64,000 bases of DNA, taken from assembly GCA_001414345.1 (NCBI GenBank), contig LLCB01000183.1:53481-117480 (forward strand), given 5' to 3'. The position numbers were made by a program, and so were the translations under genes. The stretch comes from Hymenoscyphus infarciens (taxonomy: Eukaryota; Ascomycota; Leotiomycetes; Helotiales; Helotiaceae). The notes beneath the pieces are model-generated. The model was not told the origin of the DNA, searched no databases, and saw only the letters and a list, made by a program, of their open reading frames with translations. This document shows, piece by piece, positions 21,291 through 31,740 of this stretch (positions are counted from its first letter, which is position 1; each line of letters starts with the position of its first letter).

Positions 21291-23654
21291 ATACTTTTAT
21301 ATTAATAAATTATCGATAATCGACTCTTGATATAAATCGAGACTTTTTTACTCTAATACGATTAGCGTAATATATCGTTAGCAAAAAAGAGACGATTATC
21401 GATATATATCAGCTTTTTAAAGCTAGTAGTTCTATATAGTAAATTAAAATCATATAATATAATTTCCTCTTTTTTCAAAAAGCTAGTTTTCTTTTATATA
21501 AAAGCTATACTAATAATTCTAGATAAAGAGCTAAGCACTTACTTATATTATATTATATATTATTAAAAAAGCATATAACTTTGCTTAAAGTAGAGCTTAT
21601 AGATTCTATTAGCTATAGGCTTAGAATAACTATTTTATAATTATATAACCTGTTATATTAATAGATGTCGATATATCGTTAATAACTGATATATTATTAG
21701 TATACTTCTACTTAATATAGTAATTAGTAGATTCTACTCTGGTATTTTATCGATAGTCTTAGTATCTAAGTCTGTCTTTATTATAATAGTAATAAGTGAA
21801 AAGTCTCTCTCTCTTAGACTTAGGCAGCGATATTACTAGTAATATATTAGAGAGATCTACGAGAATTAGTATTATAAGATACTAGTATTAAAAACCAAAT
21901 ATTTACTAATTATTTTTACTTTTTTAATAATATTTCTTATATTAGATAAGAGTTTATTATATATATTATATATACTATATATTATAATAATCTAATATAA
22001 TATTATATCGTCGTCTAAGTCTACTCTCTTCTCTTCTATTCGCAAATTTAGAACGACAAAAAATAACTCTATCTAGTAAAGCGTCCTATATATACTAAAA
22101 GTCGGAAACGACGACTAAGAGCCTATTTAGCTCGTATATATCTAGGATATATACTACTAAAAATCAGAAGATAATATATATATATATATACTAATTCTAT
22201 ATATATACTAGTATTTAGTATATATATTTAAAAGTAATATAAATCTCTTATTTAATCTTATATATCTTAGTATATATATAAATAAGATATATACTACTAA
22301 AAAAAGATTTAGACCTCTAGAGATATAAATCTCTAAAAGTTCGTATATATCTCTTCTTATCTACTAGTTTTATAATACTAACTTAAATCTATATTAATAT
22401 ATATACTACGAGCTAAATAATTACTTAATAAATTAAGAACTAAGTGATAATATATACTAACTTCTACGAGGTTACTATTTAGAATATCTCGTTAAATATC
22501 TATATATATATTTAAATAATTTATACGAGCTAAATAGACTCTAAATTACAAATCGTAAATCGTAAATCGTAAATCGCAAATTATAAAAGTTAATAGATAT
22601 AGTAAATCTTAAATTATATTATTCTACTCTCTTACTCTCTTACTCTCTTACTCTCTTACTCTCTTACTCTTCTATTCTAATCTTCTATCTAGGTATATAT
22701 TACGTATACTAAGAGAGTATAGAAGAGAGTAGAAGATAGTAAACATTCTAGAGAAAGGTTTTTCCTAGTATAAGTAAGAGAAGTTTAGAATAAATATTCT
22801 CTCTACTCTTTCTCTCTTCTTCTCTTCTCTCTTCTCCTCTTCTCTCTTCTCCTCTTCTCTCTTCTCTCTTTCTCTCTTTCTCTTTTATTTATCTAAAAAT
22901 AATAGAAAGAATACGATATAAGAGTTAGATAATAGAGATAGATAATAAGAAGGCGATATTACTACTATATATATAATACTCGTCTTCTCTCTCTATTCTC
23001 TAATTAGTTGCTATAGTTAAGACTATCTATAGTGTCTAGTCTAGAGAAGAGAAGAGGTAAAGAAGAGAGAGAGAACTTAAATTAAAAAATATATATATTT
23101 ATACTTATAAAAAGTAATACTTTACGATTTGCGATTTGCGATTTAGTCGTTTCCGACTTTTAGTATATACGAGATACCGTACCTATAATAGCCTGTCACC
23201 TAGGCTATCCTAGATAGCTAGGAGTACCTGCCGTATATAAGGTTCAGCTGTATATTTAGCTTTCGGCTATTATTGTTTTATATTATCTAATTTAGAAAGG
23301 TTACGTATATCCGTACGTCTGTCTAGACTTTCAGACGTACTTCGTAGAGTTCGGGCTTTTATATTAGCCGACGTATGTCGTTGTTCGGTTTCGTACCTCT
23401 TATATATAGTAGCCTACTCTTCTAGAGTCAGAAAAGGCTAGTTTAGCCTTTTCTTCCGTATTAGAGCCTAGCATTTACATACGTCATTCTGCTAAACGCA
23501 CTCCTATATACCTCTTCTATAGTTGTATGTATTTCGTGCTATTTTAGTACCTAGCCTCAAACATCCTAGTAGACATCTCAACGTATAACCCTATATATAA
23601 CATAATAACCACAACCGCCAAACCCCTAAGTCCTTCCTAAACAACCTAGAACAC
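21290..23654. repeat. AT-rich, stop-dense repeat island (RIP-like)
   Basis: This stretch is extremely AT-rich with TA-dominated dinucleotides and no open frames, fitting transposon remnants altered by repeat-induced point mutation. It contains a TIR element (22118-22542) inside a larger inverted pair: 22089-22112 and 23146-23169, both carrying ACTAAAAGTCGGAAACGAC or its complement. TAAATCG and CTCTTACT short tandem repeats lie at 22556-22577 and 22623-22668, and CTTCTCTCTT-type tracts at 22800-22890. Confidence 0.7.
22118..22542. mobile_element. Degenerate 425-bp TIR element (copy A)
   Basis: Its ends are AGAGCCTATTTAGCTCGTAT and, inverted, ATACGAGCTAAATAGACTCT. The interior shares long near-identical stretches with the reverse complement of 59713-60173, for example CTTATATATCTTAGTATATA and AAAAAAGATTTAGACCTCTA. 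It is non-coding, and copies differ mainly by transitions. Confidence 0.65.
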
Positions 23655-24942
23655 TGTGACGGTTTCAGACCTGTCACGTGACTCCTCACCGCCTGGCAGA
23701 ATCCTGTATATTAGCATCGTTCAGAGCTGTCTTCGCTCTTTACCTTTAGTTTTCGTGTTAATAACTACGAATAGACTACTTCTCTACTCTACTCCTGCCT
23801 TGTTATTATATTAAACTAAAGGTTACTCTTCTTATTAGGCTTCGGATCCCCTCCTTCTAGTATCCGACCCCCCTCTAGCTTTAGACCCCTCTCTGGCATT
23901 AGACCCCCTTTTTGGCATCTAACCCCCCTCTGGCTTCGGATCCCCTCCTTTTGACATCTGACCCCTCTCTAGCTTCGGATCCCCTCCTTTTGGCATCTGA
24001 CCCCCCTCTGGCTTCGGATCCCCTCCTTTTGACATCTGACCCCTCTCTGGTATCTAACCCCCTCTGGTATCTTCGGATCCCCTCCCTCTGGCATCTTCGA
24101 ATCCCCCCTCTCTAGCGTCTGCGGACCCCCCCTCTCTCTCTAAATAGCTAGTATCTAACTGCTCCGATAATAGACTCTAATATCGTATGCTAGGTATATA
24201 AGTTTAGCTCTCTTATTGAAAAGAAATATTAATACGCTTATATAATCGACGCTTCGATAAGATAACTTATCTAGCTTATTATTAGTTAATCTAAGCCTTC
24301 TACTGATAAGGAGCCCCTCTACACCTCGACGAGAGTAGCCTTTTAAGTAGACCTCCTTACTTTTAGCTGTATTATTTTCTAATAACTCTTGAAGCCTCTT
24401 CCTCCTCCTAATATTACGAAAGCTAATATTATAAAAGCTCTTAAAGCCTATACTTTAGTAATCGACAAAGTCGTAGGAGTATATGCTAGTTACTTAGCGG
24501 ATTATATAGATTAGTATTAGAGAGCGAATATAAAGAGTTTTAGGTAACTCGGCGTATAGCTAGTATCTTACTACTCTTATAGAGCTAGTATCTTACTACT
24601 CTTATAGAGCTAGTATCTTACGGCTGCCTTAGTAGAAGAAAGAGTAAGAGTATAGACTAGGACTAGTAGATATGTGGATAGACAAGTACACGGGTACAGA
24701 GCTTGAGAGCGAGCTCTACTGAAGAGAGGGAAATGTAACGGTTTCAAACCTATCACATGACTCCTCACCGCCTAGCAGAATCCTGTATATTAGCATCGTT
24801 CAGAGCTGTCTTCGCTCTTTACCTTTAGTTTTCGCGTTAATAACCACGAATAGACTACTTCTCTACTCTACTCCTGCCTTGTTTTCGCGTTAATAACTAC
24901 GAATAGACTACTTCTCTACTCTACTCCTGCCTTGTTATTATA
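23655..24942 (+). mobile_element. LTR retrotransposon remnant
   Basis: A 5' LTR (23655-23810, starting TGTGACGGTTTC) and a 3' LTR (24734-24942, starting TGTAACGGTTTC) are near-identical direct repeats. The 3' LTR is longer because a 53-bp segment (TTTTCGCGTTAATAACCACG...) is duplicated. A purine tract (GAAGAGAGGGAAA) sits immediately before the 3' LTR, as a polypurine tract should. LTR differences are mostly G-to-A or C-to-T transitions, consistent with RIP. The roughly 920-bp interior has no intact gag or pol. It holds a C/T-rich minisatellite (23845-24140) and a 25-bp triplicate near 24550-24625. Superfamily cannot be assigned. Confidence 0.75.
23845..24140 (+). repeat. Minisatellite of about 34 bp (CTTCGGATCCCCTCC)
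   Basis: Units of the form GGCTTCGGATCCCCTCCTTT then TGACATCTGACCCCTCTCTA recur with small variations. They are open in one frame as an SDP/LASDPLLL-like peptide repeat and lie between the two LTRs of the surrounding element. Confidence 0.75.
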
Positions 24943-25707
24943 AATATAGTACCTACTAGAACAGAAAAGCGGTCTAAAAAAGTTACTACTCTAAGTAATA
25001 ACTCAAATTCATAGCTAAGTTCAATTCCATAGATATTCTATCTAAATAAACTAAATATCAGTATACTCTGAATCTAACAACGCCTTAACTTTTAACTTAA
25101 ATATCTATCTCTCTACTCTCTATTCTCTTATATTAAGTCTTCTTCTATCTCTCTCTTCTATAAACCCCCGAGTTAATAAGAAAGAAATAATACCTTCTAA
25201 GCCTCTCTCTTTAGCCTTTCCTTCTAACAGCCCTTCCTTCTAACAGCTCTTCCTCTAACTCTAACACCGAGCTATTAACTCTACTCTCTACTTCTCCAAC
25301 TATAACAAGAATACCTCTTATAGTCTCTCTATTAAGTATTACAGTAATATAGATATATAATTTCCACTCTTTTAAAGAAGATTATAAGCAAGACTAGAGA
25401 ATAGAGATTAGAGTAGCTAGTTTAAATATAATTTAGGAAAGGGAAATGCTTCTATTACAAAGCAGGGCGGGATTGTAAAGAGTTCAAGTGCTAGTACTAG
25501 TAATAGAATAGGAAATTCGCGTTATAGAGTTCCGAGGGAGGGGGTTTTGCCATTTAATACTCACGGCTGTACTAAGTCTCCTTTTTGGTGATGTGGTGAG
25601 CTGTTCAGGCATCTAGATGATGAGAATGACCCACGAGGATATAATATAAACTATATCGCTATTGAACATATGAGTAAAGATTTCCATAACACACAAACAC
25701 AAACACT
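24943..25707. other. Intergenic, AT-rich to mixed composition
   Basis: The stretch to about 25430 is AT-rich with many CTCT tracts and no frames. From about 25430 the composition returns to normal approaching the 3' end of the GPI2 gene. Confidence 0.5.
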
Positions 25708-27237
25708 TCAATAATCATCCCAATGCCTCCGAATAATCGGCCGCGCCGGATCCCACGGCCCATGGATCTCATTCTTGTACTTCTGCAACCCAATTAACCA
25801 CCAACTACACCCCCCCATCGCCAATCCCGTACTCAACACTCCCACAAGAACACCCGTTAACCCTGCTTTCCAGGGAAAATCCAGGATTCCCTCTCCATCA
25901 CCGCCATGTCCTAAACACAAGCCTACACCACCACTTGCTCCTAGGACGAGGAGAGATGTTAACGTTACGTGACCCCGCCACGTCCGCTGTTTTGCGTAGC
26001 GACGGAAAACGGGGAAGAGACCGAAAACTTCGATACTGAATAGAGTCAGGCTGAAAACTTGACCCGTACTGGGTAAACGAGAAGCCAAGACGGTAGAAGC
26101 CATCAAAGCAGCATTGGTACTGAGCGACGCTGGTATATTTTTATTCCCCGACGAGGGTTCAGGGGTTTTATAGTCGAAGAAAAAGATGTTTATCGTGAAG
26201 AGGAGGAAGGACATTGCCCATATCGAATCAGGGGATGTGGAAAGCGTCAGGGATTTCAGAATCGGTGAGAGGCCTAGGAGAGTGAAGTAAATCAAAAGTG
26301 CAGATTTGGCGGTCGCGAGCCGGAGGGAGGTGCGGTGGCTGAGAGGGGATGAGGCGCCCGCGGGGAAGTTGGGTGCTAGTCTAGGACTTTGGGAGTGGGA
26401 TTGCGAACCGGCAGAGTGGATTGAGGAGGCGGATGCGGAATGGGAGTGTGAGTGCCGACCTGGTAATGGATGGGTGGATGATGTGTGCAGTCCGAGACCG
26501 AGATTTGAAGTCGAGCTTGCGGCGGAGACTGTAGAGTTGTATGGGGGGGAGGGGAGGATTTGTTGTGGGAGAGGTTTGGGCGCATTATCGTCTTGTCCTA
26601 TCCACCAATCCCATAATACCCATCCTAGAAATGTCGCAAAGCTTCCCCATCCTACTACTGCCACTGAAGATATGCGGTCTTGAACTATGCCTATGAAGCA
26701 GACGATGAATATCACGACGGAGCAAACATGTTGCACGATGACTGTGGAATCTGCCACAAGAGGCCAGAAATCGTAGGGCTGTAGGCGGGGGTTTCGTTGA
26801 AGGTGTTCGAGGAAGGTGGTTTGATCGGTATAATTATCTGGGTCTTGGAGGGGTTAGCATATTTCTGTACATTAGATTCCTGATGACTTACAAGACTGCT
26901 TTACCCATAAAAGTTTACTCCAAGTAACTTTCCTCTTCCTACTACTACTTCGATTTCTCGTTTTATTCCTCCCCCTAGGCAATACCGGTGCTCCCCCACC
27001 AAGACCAGGCGACACCCGCAAATCATTCTGAAGCTTCTTCACAGCAGGGGATTGCTTTCGCGGTGGTGAACCCTGGTAGATGGCATCTTCTGGCGCAAGT
27101 AGTGTTCTATTTGGCGCCGTATGCCCAAGAGAACCGGTAGGTGCGGTCGAGCTTCGAGTGTAGGAAGGTGGTTGTCTGTTTGGAGGATGAATCGCAGTGA
27201 CAGTGGCAGTGGTAGGAGGTGCCTGGTTGGGCACCAT
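25708..27237 (-). CDS. gpi2: GPI2/PIG-C, subunit of GPI-N-acetylglucosaminyltransferase (493 aa)
   Basis: Exon 1 is 27237-26892 and exon 2 is 26843-25708 (minus strand), with a 48-nt intron (GTAAGT donor, GCTAAC branch). The splice recreates KLLWVKQSYPDNYTD, a hallmark of Gpi2/PIG-C. Then come FLEHLQRNPRLQPYDFWPLVADSTVIVQH and several hydrophobic helices. The protein ends at HGPWDPARPIIR, also highly conserved. It is a multi-pass ER protein acting in the complex that transfers GlcNAc from UDP-GlcNAc to phosphatidylinositol, the first step of GPI-anchor synthesis. The first 105 residues are Pro/Ser/Arg-rich and probably disordered. A Ser/His-rich insert (residues ~210-280) makes the protein longer than yeast Gpi2. 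The start is the first in-frame ATG. Confidence 0.93.
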
Positions 27238-30141
27238 TATGTGACGGGATTCCTCATACGTTTGAGTTGTCTGTTTGGGGTGGGATGGTGGTGGTGGTGT
27301 TGAAAGTTGTCAGCCTTGCTGCTTGCCCGTTATCTTACGAGTACGGCGAGGCTGGCGCATCGGAGCGCCTGATTTTCCGTCCACTTTTTGTCACTTTGTC
27401 ACTTTGTCACTTTGTCACCTTGTCCACCTCGGAGCTGTTCATTGGTTCATCAATTTGAATATCAAAACACCATTATTATGACAAGGTATTGGTATACATA
27501 ACTTTTCACTGTTTTTCTGTTTTGCTGTTTTGAGGCTCGAGCTGAAAACTATTAATTTTCTAATTATTTAAACTCTATTACCTATCCCGTGCCGCTCGGC
27601 TCATTCCATTACGATCCACTCTAACTTACTATTTCAATAACACTTCAATAACCTCCTATCTCACGATCTCCTAAGCCTCTAAGAGATAAGTACACACCAC
27701 TCTCGAAATCACGCACTTCCCAACCGACGATCGATGTCATCGGCAACTTCCAGGATCAAACCTCCGTCCTCTCGGCAGAGCAGTCTTCTATTATCCACAC
27801 TTGCAAATGCCGATACCCCACAATGTTGAAACGTTGACAGCTTTGTTTGGCTTTGGCTAAATCCCCTAACCCTTTTGACTAAATCGCCTAACTCTAACCC
27901 GATTAGGCACTCTTATTAGGCTTATATAACACTAATTCTCTATTCTAAAGGATAGTAACCTTGTTTTCGAGGTTAGGGTTAGTAGCTAGAGGTTAGGGTT
28001 AGTTAGGGTTAGGGATCGAGTATAGGTTAGGGCTAGGGATTAGAGATAGTGATATATGATTCTACACTTTAGTACCTAGTGTTCGAGACCGGAAAACGTC
28101 CTAATTTAGTTAGATCAGGCGATTTAGTTAAAAGGGTCAGGGGATTTAGCAAAACTCCTTTGTTTCGCAGCGAAGGGAGGAAGGAGAAAGCGAGGTGGGT
28201 ATGGAGTATCAAACGGTGCCGGTACCCCACGGCGCAAGGAAAAGCAAGCAGGAGTCGGATGTTTCTTCTGTCATTATTATCGCGATGTTTTATGCGAAGA
28301 AGGTATAATATCAGAAAACAGAGGCGACGGGTGATTTTCCGAGGCGAATTTGAAGAGGGAATGTCGAAAACAAGGGACTCGTTCTTTCTAACTCAATGTC
28401 AGAGTCACGCACCAAATCAAAGTAAACGATGCTCTTGATTCTATCCCATTCGCATTGCTAACCAAAATAATACTATACGACCAACTCCCCCTCATAGGCT
28501 GGTATAGAACGAAGGATCCCCTTTTCGCGCTAACAGAGGAGAGAACAGAACCCACCACCTTATTGGCCTAAAAGAAGGAGCTCACTCCTCGAAGAACGGA
28601 AGGATTGGGATGCCGTGGGAATTACCTACGGGATCAAGGGGTGAAAGGATTCAGCCGCAATTAATTTAATGTTATAACCCGACCAGAGCAGAGGGAGCAC
28701 TTTCTATTTGTATGGTGAAAATGCCCGAGGAAAACCAACATCACCCACTTACATAACTTTGCTCAAGTGAGGAATGGCACGATAAGGAGAGCAAGATCTC
28801 CCGAACGGAGGGTAAAGTTTCGAGCATCCTGAGGTTTCGTGGGTGGGGAGGAGAAGCTTTCATGGCGGTGCATTGAAGGGGCTGTGAACAGGGTAGGCTG
28901 GTAACCGGGGGGAGGGGGTATTTTGCGCCATCGCACAGGTACGATAGGATGTTGATACGGTATTATTTTTATACTATACAGCTTGGAGTCTTTTAGTCTT
29001 TTCGGGAATCCCGATAGAAGGAATCCATGAGAGATAGTCCGTACTTCACTTAGAAGAGAAGAAAGCATTCTCATCGAAAAACAAAAGGCGTCCAACGCCA
29101 AGCTGAACCGTCCCAACACGTGGGATTCTAGGGATCCCAGATTCGCTGTCATCCGCTTGTCGATGCAATTATTGGCAATGGCCAACGCCCCCAAGCCACA
29201 TCTAGCCCAGTCCATGATTCACCTTGGTCTCTTTCTTCATTGGTGCTACGTACGACCCGTCAAATGGACAAGCAATGCGGCTATCAAAAGTGGCACAATG
29301 GCACAATAAGCCTTTTCTATTGCGAAGGATGCGAACGAATCAGGGAGGTGGTGAGTGGAAGAAGAACGATCTTCGTGGTGATCCTGATTCCTTCGTGGAG
29401 AATCCCCGTATGTGGCTGGCTTCCCTGGTGTTACCTTAATGTTCAAACTGCTTAGAAGTTACTCCAAATCGCTGCTATTTTAGAAAATGAATCAAAAGAC
29501 GCTACCTTTGTTCTAACGGTAATTTAATATTCTTCTTCCGGCCACAACATATATCAACTGTTGCGCCATTTATCGATCGTGTTTGATTTGACATCTACGG
29601 TATCCATGGTGCTAGGTATGGTCAGAATTCCAGTGGGGCAATCCCGATCCCACACATGCACCAACCTGCCCTTGTTATACGCTAAACAAGCCTGGTCTGG
29701 GGGCGGAATAAGGTAGGCTTGCATCCCCCAACACCCAATCAAACCTCCCCAAGACGTCTCCATCTTTGCCAATTGCGATCGGCCTGCAGGCGGCTCGGGT
29801 CCGGGTGTTTTCTGCTAAGTACCTAAGTACTGTAACACCTTGACCCTCTTTAAAGGTGGAACGGCCCCCCCTCTTCTCGACTTTCGAGTCAACCGATGTC
29901 TGATGTGATATCGGTGCTTTGTTCCCCTTGTCTGTTTTGAAAGAAGGTTTGTCGTTGAAACAGCCTCAGGTTAATCGATTGTTTATAAGGATCGCAACGT
30001 CCACTTGTACGCCAAAGAGAGAAAGCATTAATTTACTTTCGACGTTTACTTCCAATCAATCAATACCAAGGGTCATCCTCTTCAAACAATATACTACATC
30101 CAAATCCAAATCCATAAACAACAACACCAACCAAATTCACC
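27238..30141. other. Long intergenic region with a TIR element
   Basis: Upstream of GPI2 is a TTTGTCAC short repeat (27388-27420). A TIR element with telomere-like motifs lies at 27855-28150. Several open frames between 28079 and 29772 lack domains, clean codon use or plausible splicing, and none is called. The stretch 29960-30141 is the A/C-rich leader of the next gene. Confidence 0.45.
27855..28150. mobile_element. ~296-bp TIR element carrying TTAGGG repeats
   Basis: The left end GGCTAAATCCCCTAACCCTT plus GACTAAATCGCCTAA is mirrored at 28110-28150 with transitions only. Between the arms, 27975-28035 contains five TTAGGG hexamers with spacers (GGTTAGGGTTAG, AGTTAGGGTTAGGG, ATAGGTTAGGGC). 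No coding frame spans the interior. No target-site duplication was identified. Confidence 0.65.
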
Positions 30142-31050
30142 ATGAAACCAACATCCCCCCTCTCGTTGTTACTCTTCCTCCAACTCGCCTCCTCCGCACC
30201 AATCCTCTGTCCCTCACACTCATGTCGCCAATTCCTCACAAACCCCCACACACCACCCAGCAGAATAACATCCGAACCTCACTTCGCCCTACATCAAATC
30301 ACCAGCCCGGCCTCCACAACAATTGACAACCACGCCCAAGTACCCTCCGACCACCTCGAGCCTTCCCTAGTCCTCTCCGTCGAGAAACCATTATCCTCCG
30401 CATTCCTCCTCTCCCTCGCGAATCCCTCAAGTACACTTCAGAAATCGCCCGTGCAGGCGATCGCCCACGCACAGCCTTCGAAACCAACGAGTGCGCTGCC
30501 GGAATTGAGGAGAGGAGATGAGAGACGGTATTGGGCTGCTATCCAAGCGGGTGAGGAGACTGAAAGGGATGAATTGGAGATGGGACCCTCAAACCCTCAC
30601 ACGGGGGAGAAATCGCATTGTGGGAAGGTGATGGTTTTTCAACTCGTGCCTGGGCGGTATTATGTTCGAGAACGGGCTTCGTATGTGGTGCGCGAGTATA
30701 GTGATGGGATCGTAGTGGGGATTGTGTTGTTGTTCTTGGTACTTGTGGTGTGTGTTGAGGCGGTGGAGAAGTTTGGGTATTTGTACGTTGCTTTTTTCTC
30801 CCTTTCTCTTTCCTTGGTTTGACTGCGGGGTTTGGAGTGGGATTTGGAGTGGGAATCGGAATTGGAATTGGAATCGGGCTAATTGATTTACAGAGTTTTC
30901 AGGAATAAAAAACATGGTGCCATCTACCTCCCCAACGACGAGGAATCGGGTTCGCAAAACCCCTCGACGATGGAACATGAAGTCCTCACCATCCCAGCTC
31001 CCTCCTCGGATCCGGAGAAATACTCAGATATCGAGGAAGAGAAATCATGA
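30142..31050 (+). CDS. Single-pass membrane protein with signal peptide, unknown function (265 aa)
   Basis: Exon 1 is 30142-30782. A 111-nt intron (GTACGT donor, GCTAATTGAT branch, CAG acceptor) leads to exon 2 at 30894-31050, in frame. Residues 1-19 are a clear signal peptide (SPLSLLLFLQLASSAP). The ectodomain (~20-187) is Pro/Ser/His-rich and then contains RGDERRYWAAIQ and a KVMVFQLVPGRYYVRERAS stretch. One transmembrane helix (188-208, DGIVVGIVLLFLVLVVCVEAV) follows, with a short acidic cytoplasmic tail ending EEEKS. The family is not recognised. Topology suggests a secretory-pathway or plasma-membrane protein. The first ATG, in an ACCATG context, was chosen. Confidence 0.75.
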
Positions 31051-31740
31051 CAGGAATTTTGCAAGTCTACATTTTTTTGGATTTATGGGCCGCTTTTGTT
31101 TTTGGCAAGGCGTTGGGTTTTCATTTTTCATTTTTTTATTTTTGGGAGATCTAGGGAAGCATGGCGAGGAGTTTCAAGGGCATATTGATATCTTTTTCGA
31201 TGGGAGGGGTAGGAGTATTTGATTCAACCCACTCATACGAGCTGTTGTGGAATTTGGGAAGGGGGATTGGGGATTGGGGATTGGGAATCCGGGAATTGTA
31301 TAAAGACTTACTCTGATGAGATGTCACTTCTCGGGGGATGGATACGCGGATTGGAATGGATTGGATATACCTCTTTTTGTTTTTTTTTGCTTTGTTTTGC
31401 TTTGTGTTATTAGATATTATGCTTTGGTGCTTTGGTATCATACCCACTCACATCTTAGGCTTTAGAAATTAACATCTATTAAGAGAGTGTGGAAGTGTAG
31501 GAGTGTTGGAGTGTTGGAGTGTCGAGAGGATTGTGAAATTGCATCTCTTGTTTTAAGCTAGCTAGCTGGCTGTTACTAGGATTTTTGGAGCAGAGAAGGT
31601 AGAGAAGGTAAGTGGGTGCGTGCGATTTTTTGTTTTTTGGGTTAGGTTGGGTTGTAGTGGTAGGGTGGGGTAGGTTATCTATTAATGAATAGCTAGCTAG
31701 CTGGTAGATTGTGGAAATATATATATTGTGGAAATATGAA
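31051..31740. other. 3' flank, low-complexity G/T-rich sequence
   Basis: Short repeats (GGGATTGGGGATTGGG near 31262, GGAGTGTTGGAGTGTT near 31500, AGCTAGCTAGCTGG at two sites) and poly-T tracts occupy this stretch. No gene is seen. Confidence 0.5.

Noticed and set aside
24550..24625. CRISPR-like short direct repeats
   Set aside because: Three contiguous 25-bp copies without spacers inside an LTR remnant of a eukaryotic genome; an ordinary tandem repeat.
28079..28438. 119-codon frame on the plus strand
   Set aside because: It starts inside the right arm of the TIR element and lacks any recognisable protein feature.
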